A DNA stretch of 64,000 nucleotides, from NCBI RefSeq assembly GCF_026586625.1, contig NZ_JAODIW010000006.1, positions 374,996 to 438,995 of the forward strand. Reading direction: 5' to 3'. Positions 53,098 to 62,431 of this stretch are shown here, one piece after another. Under the pieces are notes generated by a model, which did no database searches, was not told where the DNA came from, and saw only the letters and a list, made by a program, of their open reading frames with translations. The stretch comes from Halobium salinum. Its GTDB lineage: Archaea > Halobacteriota > Halobacteria > Halobacteriales > Haloferacaceae. The number at the start of each line of letters is the position of its first letter. Within the stretch, counting starts at the first letter, position 1. A program made the position numbers and the translations under genes.

Positions 53098-54435
53098 CTA
53101 CACCCACGCCTCGGGCCACAGGTCCGCCGCCCGCATCCCCCGCTCGAAGTCGAGGTCCCTGAATCGCTCCGCCAGCGCCTCGCCGTCGAGTCGCGGCGGC
53201 GCCTCCCCACCGGCCAACTCCGCTACGAGCAGCGCGGTCAGCATGGCGTGTTCGCGGACGTTCCGCACGTCGACCTTGTCCCGCGTGTCGGCCTCGGTGT
53301 GGCCCCAACCGCGGCCGCGCTCGCCGCTGTCGGAGTGGAGTTGCAGGGCCGGCACGCCGCGCTTGACGAACGGCCACTGGTCGCTGAAGGGGTGTGGGTT
53401 CTCCTGTACCTCTATCGGGTGGCCCGTCGCCGCCGACACCGACTCGGCGGTGTCCGCGGTCGCCTCGGAAGCGTGGGTCATCGCGACGAGGTTCCGGAAG
53501 CGGCCGGCGCCGTCGACGTTGACGACGGCTCGAACCGAGTCGAGGTCGGTCGAATCGGCCATCTGCTCCGACCCTAAGAGACCGACCTCCTCGCAGCCGA
53601 CGAGGCCGATTCGGACGCCGAGCGGCAGGTCGCAGTCGGCCAGAATTCGAGCGGCGGCGACGACGACGGCGACGCCACAGCCGTTGTCGAGTGCTCCCTC
53701 GGCGATGTCGTGGGCGTCGTAGTGGGCGAGCAGGAGCACCTCCTCGTCGGTGTCCGGCCCCACCCGGCCGTACACGTTCTGGCTCTCCCCGGGCCGGGTG
53801 TCGGCGTCCACGTCGATGCGCGCCGCGCCGCCGCGGTCGGCGTACTCGCGGAGCCACTCGCCGGTCTCCTCGCTGACGCCGACGGCGACCGCCGCCGCCT
53901 CCTCGTTGAATCGCAGGGAGCCCGTCGGCGGCAACTGCCCGGCCACGTGGTTCGCGAAGACGAACCCGACCGCGCCGGCGTCGACGGCGTGGCCGAACTT
54001 CTCCATCCGGTGGACGAACCGTCCGCCCTCGGGAGTCGTCGTGCTCGCCACGGCGATGCGACCCGCCACGTCCACCTCGTCGACCTCCGCGGGCGTCCCG
54101 TGACCGACGTCGACGAGCGGCGCCTCCACCGCTCCGGCGGGAGAGTACGGGAGCGCGATGGCGTCGAACGGTCGTTCGTCGGGCTCGACGACCGCGAACT
54201 CGGTCTCCTCCCGTCGCCAGCGGTTCATCTCGAAGGGCGCCTGCTCCACGTCGTCGACGCCGGCACCCCGGAGCGCGTCGGCGACGAGGTCCGCCGCCGC
54301 GGCCTCGCCCTCGCTCCCCGCCATCCGGTGTTCGAGGGCGGTGAGTCCAGTGAGGAGTTTCCAGGGTCGGTCGTCGGTCCACGCCCGGCCGAACGTCTCG
54401 TAGTTCACGGATTCGGAGTTGCACCCTGAGGACAT
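53098..54435 (-). CDS. M28 family zinc aminopeptidase
   Basis: 445 aa. A PA-like insert (VAVASTTTPEGGRFVHRMEK region) sits before the peptidase core. Zinc ligands are visible as LLLAHYDAHDIAEGALDNGC (H-x-D and D) and GLVGCEEVGLLGSEQM (E-E), with a later histidine in ALQLHSDSGERGRGWGHTEA. It probably removes N-terminal residues from peptides in the cytoplasm, as no signal peptide is seen. The start at 54435 gives MSSGCNSESVNYETFGRAWT. Confidence 0.92.
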   Translation of the reverse strand: MSSGCNSESVNYETFGRAWTDDRPWKLLTGLTALEHRMAGSEGEAAAADLVADALRGAGVDDVEQAPFEMNRWRREETEFAVVEPDERPFDAIALPYSPAGAVEAPLVDVGHGTPAEVDEVDVAGRIAVASTTTPEGGRFVHRMEKFGHAVDAGAVGFVFANHVAGQLPPTGSLRFNEEAAAVAVGVSEETGEWLREYADRGGAARIDVDADTRPGESQNVYGRVGPDTDEEVLLLAHYDAHDIAEGALDNGCGVAVVVAAARILADCDLPLGVRIGLVGCEEVGLLGSEQMADSTDLDSVRAVVNVDGAGRFRNLVAMTHASEATADTAESVSAATGHPIEVQENPHPFSDQWPFVKRGVPALQLHSDSGERGRGWGHTEADTRDKVDVRNVREHAMLTALLVAELAGGEAPPRLDGEALAERFRDLDFERGMRAADLWPEAWV

Positions 54436-54773
54436 AGTCGGAGGGGCTATCGGGAGGATACGACTCGCACGAACAGTTCGAGGGCCCACGGAAGCCCCCG
54501 AACTCTGGACTCGCGCGGCTCGCTGTGCGCCTCACTCGGTCGCGACGCTCCCTCGATTCGGTGCTTGCTTCGCCGTGCTTCGTCCAGCACCGGGAGAGCG
54601 GAGCTCTCCCGAGCTCACGGGCGCTTCGCGCCCGTGACCGCCCGGCCCCTTCCGAAGTCACACCCTGCCGGCTGTTCGGCCGGTCGCCGCCACCTTCGCG
54701 CCCGGTGGGTCGCCCCGCTACCACAGCCACGCCGAGCGCGGCCTTATCGCGTCAGCGCACCTCCACTAATGGG
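54436..54773. repeat. Palindrome-rich intergenic region related to copy B flanks
   Basis: About 54500-54660 carries GCTCGCTGTGCGCCTCACTC, GGTGCTTGCTTCG, the hairpin GGAGAGC/GCTCTCC and GGGCGCTT/CGCGCCC, then CGGCCCCTTCCGAAGTCACA. These match the arms of the 48230-48735 repeat but not its core. No gene is seen here. The last 30 bases are the upstream region of the methyltransferase gene. Confidence 0.5.
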
Positions 54774-55877
54774 ATGCCACTCGTCCCCAACGCCCTCGAA
54801 CGCCTCCTGCTGTTCCGCCTCAATCGGGGCCCGGGCGTCGCCGTCGACCTCTTCGCGGCCGCCGGGTTCCGAACCGTCGCGTACGCCCTCGACCTCGGTC
54901 TCTTCGACCTGCTCCGCGGCGGCCCCCGGAGCGCCGCGTGGCTCGCCCGCGAGACCGCCACCGGAGAGCGCGGCATCGAGGCAGTGGCGGGCCTGCTCGT
55001 CGCGCTGGGCTACCTCCGCGAACGCGACGGGCGGTACGCGAACGCGGCGGCGACGACGCGCTGGCTCACCGACGCCGAGGGGTCGAACCTCGGTCCGTGG
55101 TTCACGATGTGGGACGCCGTCGTCTTCCCGTACTGGGACGCCGTCTTCGCCGCCGCGGTCGGCGAGGGGCACCCGCCCGAGACACTGTACGACTACCTGG
55201 GGGACGACGAGGCCGCGTGGCGACTCGTCCAGTCGGGCTTTCGCGCGACCGCCGTCGTCGCCGCACCGGAGGTCCTCGACGCCGTCCCGGTCCCGCGGGG
55301 TGCCCGCGTCCTCGACCTCGGCGGCGGCCACGGTCACTACGCGCTCGAACTGGCACGCCGCGACCCCGACCTCCGGGCGACGGTGTTCGACCTCCCGGCG
55401 GCCCTGGACGTAGCGCGTGAGACCGTCGACGCCGGCGGGTTCGCCGGCCGGATGGACCTCGTCGGCGGCGACTACCGCCGGGACGACCTCGGCGACCTCG
55501 TCCCCGACGACGACCGCTACGACGCCGTCTTCCTGTTCAACGTCGTCCACGCCCACGACGCCGCCGAGACCCGCGACCTGTTCGAACGCGCACGGGCCGT
55601 ACTCGCCCCCGGCGGCGTGCTCGTCGTCCTCGACCAGTTCGAAGGCGGCGTTCCCGAACTGCGGAACCCGCTCACCGGCGAAGACCTCCCGCTGTCGAAC
55701 GTCGCCGCCGCCGGCGTCGCCTTCGTCGACCTGACGTACCTCGTCACGCTCGGCGCGCGGGTTCACGCCGTCGACGCCGTCGAGCGGTGGCTCCGCGGCG
55801 CCGGCTTCGCCTCGGTCGAGCGGACGACGCTGCGGCGCTCGCCAGGTGCGACCGTGTTGGTCGCGAGGGTGTCCTGA
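54774..55877 (+). CDS. SAM-dependent methyltransferase (O-methyltransferase family 2 type)
   Basis: 367 aa. An N-terminal winged-helix dimerisation region (FRTVAYALDLGLFDLLRGGP, then GLLVALGYLRERDGRYANA) precedes a Rossmann domain with motif I RVLDLGGGHGHYALELARRD. DAVFLFNVVHAHDAAETRDL and GGVLVVLDQFEGG are the usual later motifs. It transfers a methyl group to an unknown small molecule. The start is set at ATG 54774; upstream the sequence is repetitive and unlikely to be translated. Confidence 0.85.
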   Translation: MPLVPNALERLLLFRLNRGPGVAVDLFAAAGFRTVAYALDLGLFDLLRGGPRSAAWLARETATGERGIEAVAGLLVALGYLRERDGRYANAAATTRWLTDAEGSNLGPWFTMWDAVVFPYWDAVFAAAVGEGHPPETLYDYLGDDEAAWRLVQSGFRATAVVAAPEVLDAVPVPRGARVLDLGGGHGHYALELARRDPDLRATVFDLPAALDVARETVDAGGFAGRMDLVGGDYRRDDLGDLVPDDDRYDAVFLFNVVHAHDAAETRDLFERARAVLAPGGVLVVLDQFEGGVPELRNPLTGEDLPLSNVAAAGVAFVDLTYLVTLGARVHAVDAVERWLRGAGFASVERTTLRRSPGATVLVARVS

Positions 55878-55969
55878 GAGCCGGCGACAGTCGTCCCGAC
55901 GTGGTTCACATCCTGCTCCCGTCGACCGGTTTGGCAAGACTTACCAGCACGGTCTGCCTGCGCTTCGGT

Positions 55970-57769
55970 ATGAGTACGGTTCCCGAGCGAAGCGATATCG
56001 AGGAGGAGTACAAGTGGGACCTCGAGTCCATCTACGCGAGCGACGAGGACTGGGAGGCCGCCTTCGACTCCGTCGAATCCCGGCTGGGCGAGGTCGAGCA
56101 GTACGAGGGCCGCGTAACCGAGAGCCCCGAGACCCTGCTCGAACTGCTCGAACTCGAAGAGGAGCTGATGCGCGAGGTGTCGAAAGTCGTCTCCTACGCC
56201 CGCCTGCGCAGCGCCGAGGACACCCGCGACCAGGAGTACCAGGCGCTGTCGGCGAAGGCCGAGAACCTCTCCTCGCAGGCCTCCAGCGCGGTGAGCTTCG
56301 TCGAACCCGAACTGCAGGAGCTCGACGAGGCGGAGCTCGACGAGTTCGTCGACGAGGAGCCCGCGCTCGCGGAGTACGAACACTACTTCGACGACGTGCT
56401 CCGGTCGAAGCCTCACACCCGCTCCGCCGAGGTCGAGGAGCTCCTCGCGGACCTCTCGGACGTGACCGGCGCCGCGAGCGACGTGTACTCCATGCTCGCG
56501 AACGCGGACATGACGTTCCCGACGGTCGAGAAACCCGACGGCGACGCCGTCGAGATAACCCAGGGGAACTTCACGAAGCTCCAGAAGCACACGGACCGGG
56601 AGTTCCGCCGCGAGGTGTACGAGCAGTTCTACGGCGAGTGGGCCGACGTGCGCAACTCGGTCGGCGCCGCCCTGAAGAACAGCACGAAGAAGGACGTGAA
56701 GCTGGCACGCGCCCGCAACTACGACACCGCCCGCGAGGCCGCACTCGACGGCCCGAACGTCCCCGTCGAGGTGTACGACAACCTCCTCGAAACCGTCCGC
56801 GACAACCTCGACAGCCTCCAGAAGCACGCAGAACTGAAGCGCAAGGCGCTCGACGTCGACGAACTCCGGATGTGGGACCTCTACATGTCCGTCACGGGCG
56901 ACGAAGGGCCCGAGGTCGAGTGGGAGCAGGCCGTCGAGTGGGTCACGGAAGCCGTCGCGCCGCTCGGCGAGGAGTACCAGCAGCGGATGGCCGAGGGCCT
57001 GGAGAGTCGCTGGGTCGACGTGTACGAGAACCGGGGGAAGCGCTCGGGCGCCTTCTCGGCGGGCACCTACGACACTCAGCCGTTCATCATGATGAACTAC
57101 CAGGACAACATCGAGTCGATGTTCACGTTGGCCCACGAACTGGGCCACTCGATGCACTCCGAACTGTCGAAGGAGGAACAGCCGTGGCAGTACTCCTCCT
57201 ACGACATCTTCACCGCCGAGGTGGCCTCGACGGTCAACGAGACCCTCCTCACCCACTACCTGCTGGAGAACGTCGACGACGACGAACTCAAACGGCACGT
57301 GCTCGACCAGTACCTCGAGCGCGTCCGTTCCACGCTCTACCGCCAGACGATGTTCGCGGACTTCGAACTGCAGATTCACCAGGTGGCCGAGGAAGGCGGC
57401 GCCCTGACGCCGGACGCGTTCGACGAGATATACGGCGACCTCAAGGCGGAGTTCTACGCGAACGCCGAGGTCGACGACCACATCGCCCGCGAGTGGATGC
57501 GCATCCCGCACTTCTACTATAGCTACTACGTCTACCAGTACTCGACGGGCATCAGCGCGGCGGCGTCCATCGTCGAACGCATCCGCGAGGAGGGTGAGGA
57601 GGCCGCGGCCGACTACCGCGAAGCGCTCCGCATGGGCGGTCGCGCCTACCCCATCGAGGTGCTCGAGACCGCCGGCGTCGACATGACCTCGCCGGAACCC
57701 ATCCAGGACGCCCTCTCCGTCTACGACGAGTACGTCGACGAGATGGCCGAGCTCGAAGGACTGAACTGA
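55970..57769 (+). CDS. pepF: Oligoendopeptidase F (M3 family)
   Basis: 599 aa. The zinc motif HELGH stands in FTLAHELGHSMHSEL at about residue 388, with a downstream FTAEVASTVNETLL carrying the third ligand. The N-terminal PepF domain begins STVPERSDIEEEYKWDLESI, and LQIHQVAEEGGALTPDAFDE is also typical. It cuts short peptides in the cytoplasm. ATG at 55970 is 93 bases downstream of the methyltransferase gene. Length agrees with the family. Confidence 0.95.
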   Translation: MSTVPERSDIEEEYKWDLESIYASDEDWEAAFDSVESRLGEVEQYEGRVTESPETLLELLELEEELMREVSKVVSYARLRSAEDTRDQEYQALSAKAENLSSQASSAVSFVEPELQELDEAELDEFVDEEPALAEYEHYFDDVLRSKPHTRSAEVEELLADLSDVTGAASDVYSMLANADMTFPTVEKPDGDAVEITQGNFTKLQKHTDREFRREVYEQFYGEWADVRNSVGAALKNSTKKDVKLARARNYDTAREAALDGPNVPVEVYDNLLETVRDNLDSLQKHAELKRKALDVDELRMWDLYMSVTGDEGPEVEWEQAVEWVTEAVAPLGEEYQQRMAEGLESRWVDVYENRGKRSGAFSAGTYDTQPFIMMNYQDNIESMFTLAHELGHSMHSELSKEEQPWQYSSYDIFTAEVASTVNETLLTHYLLENVDDDELKRHVLDQYLERVRSTLYRQTMFADFELQIHQVAEEGGALTPDAFDEIYGDLKAEFYANAEVDDHIAREWMRIPHFYYSYYVYQYSTGISAAASIVERIREEGEEAAADYREALRMGGRAYPIEVLETAGVDMTSPEPIQDALSVYDEYVDEMAELEGLN

Positions 57770-57832
57770 TCCCCACGGTGGGTCGACGCGGCGTCGACTC
57801 CGACCGCCGACTGCCAGTCACGCCTCGACCGC

Positions 57833-57895
57833 TGACCGGTAGACACACTTTGCCCGTCGACCGGCGGACACGTCGACCGTCGACCGGTGGACACG
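57833..57895. promoter_or_regulatory. Three copies of a GACCGGyrGACAC motif
   Basis: TGACCGGTAGACACA (57833), TCGACCGGCGGACACG (57857) and TCGACCGGTGGACACG (57880) are spaced 24 and 23 bases apart, upstream of the VOC gene TATA element (AAGTATATGA at 57944). They may be binding sites for a regulator. Confidence 0.5.
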
Positions 57896-57986
57896 GGTCC
57901 GTTCTTTTCGCCACCCGGCGGCGGGTAGGTCGCCGCCACACGAAAGTATATGATAATCGTGTGCTAGTTCCCCGTAAGGCATCCAC

Positions 57987-58940
57987 ATGGTAGCAGTCAA
58001 CGGTATTCACCACGTAACCGCGTTCGCCGACGACCCACAGGAGAACTACGACTTCTTCACGGACGTGCTCGGCCTTCGGTTCGTGAAGCGAACCGTCCGG
58101 TTCGACGTTCCGGAGAAGATTTACCACCTCTACTACGGCGACGAGATGGGGACCCCGGGAACCGTCATCACGTACTTCCCGATGACCAACATGGAGATGG
58201 AGGAGGGGTTGGTCGGGAAGGGCCAGATGAGTTCGACGGGGCTCGTCATCCCCGAGGGGTCGGTCGACTACTGGACCTCCCGGTTCGAGGACCACGGCGT
58301 CGAGTACGAGACCGAGGAGCGCTTCGGCGAGACGGCCGTCTCCTTCACCGACCCCGACGGCGTGCCGTACGAACTCGTCACCGGCGAGTCCGACATCGAG
58401 CCGTGGGACGGCGGCGACGTACCGACCGAGCACGGGGTCCGCGGGATGCACGGCGTGACGATTCACTCGAACGACCCCGCCGGCACGTTCGACGTGCTGG
58501 AGACGATGGGCTGGGAGCGCGTCGGCCGCGCCGACCACCCGCAGGCGGGCGACCGCGTCCGCTACGAGTCGCCGTCGTCGACGCCGCAGGCCAGCGTCGT
58601 CGACGTGCTCATCCGACCGAACGCGCCGCAGGGCGTGATGGGGGTCGGGACGTACCTGCACGTCGCGTTCCAAGTCGAGAACGAGTGGGAGCAGAAGGAA
58701 CTCAGCGACACCCTGCGCGACAGCGGGTACATCACCACGTCGAAGAAGGACCGCGACTACTTCCAGTCGCGATACATCACCGAGCCCGGCGGTGCCGTCT
58801 TCGAGTACGCGACGATGGGGCCGGGGTTCGAACTCGACCAGAGCCCCGAGGAGTTCGGCGAGGAGCTGAAGGTCCCCGCTTGGCTCGACGTGGACGTCGA
58901 ACAGATCGACGCGATGCTCCCCGACCTGAACACGCGCTGA
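57987..58940 (+). CDS. Ring-cleaving dioxygenase-like VOC protein (two glyoxalase modules)
   Basis: 317 aa with two vicinal-oxygen-chelate modules. The first opens VNGIHHVTAFADDPQENYDF with an N-terminal metal histidine; the second has GMHGVTIHSNDPAGTFDVLE and TYLHVAFQVEN, with the later acid in GGAVFEYATMGPGF. Such proteins resemble the LinE/catechol dioxygenase group, and the substrate is unknown. AAGTATATGA at 57944 is a TATA element giving a short 5' leader. The three repeated motifs further upstream suggest regulation. Confidence 0.88.
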   Translation: MVAVNGIHHVTAFADDPQENYDFFTDVLGLRFVKRTVRFDVPEKIYHLYYGDEMGTPGTVITYFPMTNMEMEEGLVGKGQMSSTGLVIPEGSVDYWTSRFEDHGVEYETEERFGETAVSFTDPDGVPYELVTGESDIEPWDGGDVPTEHGVRGMHGVTIHSNDPAGTFDVLETMGWERVGRADHPQAGDRVRYESPSSTPQASVVDVLIRPNAPQGVMGVGTYLHVAFQVENEWEQKELSDTLRDSGYITTSKKDRDYFQSRYITEPGGAVFEYATMGPGFELDQSPEEFGEELKVPAWLDVDVEQIDAMLPDLNTR

Positions 58941-58974
58941 GGTCCCCCACCGACTCCCACCCGTTTCTTTCGCC

Positions 58975-60258
58975 CTACCACGCCGCCTCGAGCACCGCGA
59001 GCAGGTCGTCGGTCGTCGGGTCGAGCCCGTCCGGAACGGTGTCCATCAGTCCGTCCGCGGCGGTCGTCTCGGCGACCTCCGGCAGGTCGTCTCTCTCGAT
59101 GCCGTCGAGGTCACGGAGCCGCGAGGGGAGGCCCAGTCCGTCCCGGACCTCGACGACGGCGTCGACGACGCCGTCGGCGAGTTCCTCGTCGGAGGCTCCC
59201 CGCCCCTCGCTCCCGCCGGCCGGAACCGCGAGCGCCTCCGCGAGCAGTTCCCGGCGGGCGTCGACGCCCTCGAAGAGGTACCGGAGGACGTGCGGGACGA
59301 CCGCGGCGTGAGCGCGGCCCTGGTGTACGTCGGCGTGTTCGGTGAGCCCGTGGCCGAAGGCGTGGACGATGGAGAGCTTGTACTGGCCGGGCGTGGAGAC
59401 ACCGTACTGGACGAGAATCGTGCCCGTCACCGCCTGCGCGAGCGGGTCGTCGGGGTTCGCGGCGCCGGCCCCATCTCCATCCGCATCTGCACCCCGTCCC
59501 CGGCCATCGGCGAGCGCCGGGAGGCTGTGCCGGAGGAGCCGAAGCCCGCGGGTCGCCGTGCCGTCCGTGATGGGCGTCGCGTTCCGGGTGTAGAGCGCTT
59601 CGAGCCCCTTGTCGAACCCGTTCATCGCCGACGCCGTGAGCACCGACTCGGGGGTGGTCGCGAACAGGTCGGCGTCGTAGCACAGCGCCGTCGGCATCAG
59701 CCGCGGGTCCGCGATGCCGCCGCCGGGTGCCTCGCCGTCGCGGTCGTCCTCGGGTCCCATCGCCAGCGTCACGCCCGCGACCGTCGAGAGGTCGGCCCCG
59801 GCGAGCGTCGTCGGCACCGCCACGATGGGCGTCGGCTCCCCGTCCTCAGCGACCGACAGCGACCCGTTCTCGATGGCGTCGGACGCGACCGCCTCGGGTG
59901 GACCGTCGTGTGAGCGCAGGGCGCTCACGACCTTCGCGGTGTCGAGACTGCTCCCGCCGCCGAGCGCGACGAGGGCGTCCGCGTTCTCCTCGTCGGCCCG
60001 CTCCGCCCCCTCGACCGCCGTCCCGAGGTACTTCTCGGGCGTCGTCTCCGGGAAGACGCCGACCAGTCGGTCGCCGACTCCCTCGCGTACCGGGTCGACG
60101 ACTTCGGGAGTCGACCCCACCGTCGACCCGCAGACGACCAGCGCCCGCTCCAGCCCCCGGCGGGCGAGTTCGTCGCCGACGCCGGCGACTCCGCCCCGCT
60201 CGCAGCGTATCTTCCCCGGCGAGAACTCGAACTCGAAGGCGTGCTCGCTGTCGCTCAT
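58975..60258 (-). CDS. Iron-containing alcohol dehydrogenase
   Basis: 427 aa. The N-terminal Rossmann-like half has VALGGGSSLDTAKVVSALRS (NAD(P) binding). The helical half has the metal-binding set MNGFDKGLEALYT and IVHAFGHGLTEHADVHQGRA. A Gly/Asp-rich insert (GRGRGADADGDGAGAANPDD) breaks the helical part and is unusual. The substrate is unknown. The start MSDSEHAFEFEFSPGKIRCE is the first in frame. It converges on the VOC gene. Confidence 0.9.
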   Translation of the reverse strand: MSDSEHAFEFEFSPGKIRCERGGVAGVGDELARRGLERALVVCGSTVGSTPEVVDPVREGVGDRLVGVFPETTPEKYLGTAVEGAERADEENADALVALGGGSSLDTAKVVSALRSHDGPPEAVASDAIENGSLSVAEDGEPTPIVAVPTTLAGADLSTVAGVTLAMGPEDDRDGEAPGGGIADPRLMPTALCYDADLFATTPESVLTASAMNGFDKGLEALYTRNATPITDGTATRGLRLLRHSLPALADGRGRGADADGDGAGAANPDDPLAQAVTGTILVQYGVSTPGQYKLSIVHAFGHGLTEHADVHQGRAHAAVVPHVLRYLFEGVDARRELLAEALAVPAGGSEGRGASDEELADGVVDAVVEVRDGLGLPSRLRDLDGIERDDLPEVAETTAADGLMDTVPDGLDPTTDDLLAVLEAAW

Positions 60259-60348
60259 AGGTCGGATTCGGGTGTTTGGACGGTAACTGTTCGGGCGACG
60301 GCGGGTTTCGTGACACTCGTCCCGACGGCGGCGGTCGGACGCGACACC

Positions 60349-61170
60349 CTACCCCGACAACGACTCGACGAACGCCCGAAGCTCCCGATTGTACCGCCCC
60401 GGATTATCCCAGAACGGCGTGTGGCCCGCGTCGGGGAAGGTCGACAGCCGGGCGTCCGGCGTCCGTTCGGCGTTGCCCTCGGCGGCCTCGACGTCGACCA
60501 CCGCGTCGTGCTCGCCGTGAGTGAACAGGACCGGCACGTCGAGGTCGGCGAGGGTGTCGTCGTGGTCGACGGTCCGGTTCCGAAGCGACCGGCGGACGTG
60601 CGGCGGGACGACGACGTTGTAGCCGAGCATCGCGTACCGGTCCTCGTCGGACAGGTCCCCGTGGACGCACAATCGGAGGAAGTCGACGAGGGCGGCGACG
60701 CTTTCCTCGGCGTCGTCGGAGCCGAGTCGGGGGAGGAGGTCGACGTACGCCGAACCCAGCAGCGCCGTCGCCGCCTCGGTGCCCATCTTCGAGATAGCGC
60801 CCACGAGGTTCACGCCGGCGACTCGGTCAGTGCCGTGGGCGTCGAGGTAGTCGAGAGCCACGAGACCGGCGTACGACCAGCCGACGAGGACGACGTCGTC
60901 GAGGTCGAGCGCGTCCAGAATCGCCCGCACGTCGGCGGCCCACAGGTCCGAACGGTCGTACCCTTCACGGGGCTTCTCGGAGCGGCCGTGTCCGCGGTGG
61001 TCGGGCGCGACGAGCCGGAACTCGTCGGCGAGGCCCGAGTCGAACTGCGGGGTCCACGACCGGTGGCTCTGTGAGTAGCCGTGGAGGAAGAGGACCGGCC
61101 GACCGTCGGGGTTCCCAGTCTCCGCCACGTGGAGTTCGACGCCGCCGCCCCGAACGGTGTGTGACAACAT
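60349..61170 (-). CDS. Alpha/beta-fold hydrolase
   Basis: 273 aa. GRPVLFLHGYSQSHRSWTPQ supplies the oxyanion region and DDVVLVGWSYAGLVALDYLD the nucleophile Ser. LFTHGEHDAVVDVEAAEGNA carries the acid and DAGHTPFWDNPGRYN the histidine. The catalytic triad is complete. The substrate cannot be told; esters or epoxides are possible. The start at 61170 (MLSHTVRGGGVELHVAETGN) excludes an upstream basic stretch. Confidence 0.9.
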   Translation of the reverse strand: MLSHTVRGGGVELHVAETGNPDGRPVLFLHGYSQSHRSWTPQFDSGLADEFRLVAPDHRGHGRSEKPREGYDRSDLWAADVRAILDALDLDDVVLVGWSYAGLVALDYLDAHGTDRVAGVNLVGAISKMGTEAATALLGSAYVDLLPRLGSDDAEESVAALVDFLRLCVHGDLSDEDRYAMLGYNVVVPPHVRRSLRNRTVDHDDTLADLDVPVLFTHGEHDAVVDVEAAEGNAERTPDARLSTFPDAGHTPFWDNPGRYNRELRAFVESLSG

Positions 61171-61332
61171 CCTCCCCTCGTGATGCGGTCGCACGCGCCT
61201 TCAAACTTGACGCGGCGTCCGCGTTCGGGGCGACACCGGCGCCCGAAGCCGACGCGTTCCGGTGCCCCCGACGATACCGGCCGGGGGTTCCGCGGGAAGC
61301 GGTTTCTTCCCTCCGGACTGCGACCGACTGAC

Positions 61333-62340
61333 ATGGACCGCAGCTACCCGACGAGACGCCCCATCGACCCGGAGTTCCGCGAGGCAGGCGACGGTGGCGA
61401 CTCCGACGCGCTCCCACCCGAGTTGGCGACGCTCCCGTGGGTCGATATCCACAACCACGCCCAGACGCTGTCGTGGACCGACCGGGAGCGGTTCGCGCTC
61501 GCCGGCTGTCACGCGATGGTGATGGTCGCCGCGGGGTACTACTGGACGCCGTACAAGCCCGTCGCGCCCGAGGACGTGCGCTACCTCTGGGACGACGCGC
61601 TCAACCGGGTCGGCGCCATCGGGCGCTCACACGCCTTCGACCCGAAGCTCGCCGTGGGGGTTCACACCGGAACGCCCGTCGCGGACGTCGACGAGGCGCT
61701 GGAGGCGATGCCCGCGTACTGCGAACTCGACGAGGTTGCGGCGGTCGGCGAGACCGGCATCACCGCCGGCCAGCACGTCGAGCAATGGTCCCTCGACGAC
61801 CAGCGACACGTGGTCGGCCGCCAACTCGAAATCGCGGCCGAGCACGACCTGCCGGCGATTCTCCACACGCCCTCGAACCCCGGCGACTTCGACATCACCG
61901 CGTACGAGCGGGGGCAGATACCGCGGTACGAACTGGACACGAGTCTGGGGTCCGACCCGGTGCTGGACGGCGAGACGGTCAAGCGCGACGCGGTCGAAAT
62001 CGACGTGGAACTCGCGAACGAGGCGGGGCTTCCGGAGGAGCAGGTGGTGCTGTCTCACGCCAACGCGAGCGTCGTCCCCTACGTGATGGAGGAGACCGAT
62101 TGCAACCTCTCGTTCACCGTGAGCTACCCGTGGCTGCACGACGTGTCGCCCGCGGACGTGGCTGCCGCGGTGTCCGAGTACGGTCCCGACCGTATCCTGC
62201 TGGAGACCGACGCGGCCGGCGTGCTCGACGGGGACGTGTTCGACCTGAAGCGGTGGCTGTTCGCCCTCTACCGCCACGGGCTCGACCCGGAGACGATTCG
62301 ACGGGTGACCTACGAGAATCCGATGGCGTTGCTCTCGTAG
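61333..62340 (+). CDS. TatD-like metal-dependent hydrolase
   Basis: 335 aa. VDIHNHAQTLSW is the D-x-H-x-H metal motif, followed by EVAAVGETGITAG, PAILHTPSNPGD, VVLSHANASVVPYV and RILLETDAAGVLDG, which give Glu, His, His and Asp in the order of the TatD family. TatD proteins are usually 3'-5' nucleases, but this group is divergent, and another substrate is possible. ATG at 61333 is divergent from the hydrolase gene across 162 bases. Confidence 0.85.
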   Translation: MDRSYPTRRPIDPEFREAGDGGDSDALPPELATLPWVDIHNHAQTLSWTDRERFALAGCHAMVMVAAGYYWTPYKPVAPEDVRYLWDDALNRVGAIGRSHAFDPKLAVGVHTGTPVADVDEALEAMPAYCELDEVAAVGETGITAGQHVEQWSLDDQRHVVGRQLEIAAEHDLPAILHTPSNPGDFDITAYERGQIPRYELDTSLGSDPVLDGETVKRDAVEIDVELANEAGLPEEQVVLSHANASVVPYVMEETDCNLSFTVSYPWLHDVSPADVAAAVSEYGPDRILLETDAAGVLDGDVFDLKRWLFALYRHGLDPETIRRVTYENPMALLS

Positions 62341-62431
62341 GAACTCACTGCGAACGACCGCTCGGTTCGTCGCACTGACCTCTCCCTACCCAAAGGCCCA
62401 TTTACTCGCATCCCAAATCGGGAACCAGCGA

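Noticed and set aside
55763-57511. Long open frame opposite pepF
   Set aside because: Antisense shadow of the M3 peptidase; no domain, and codon bias is in the pepF frame.
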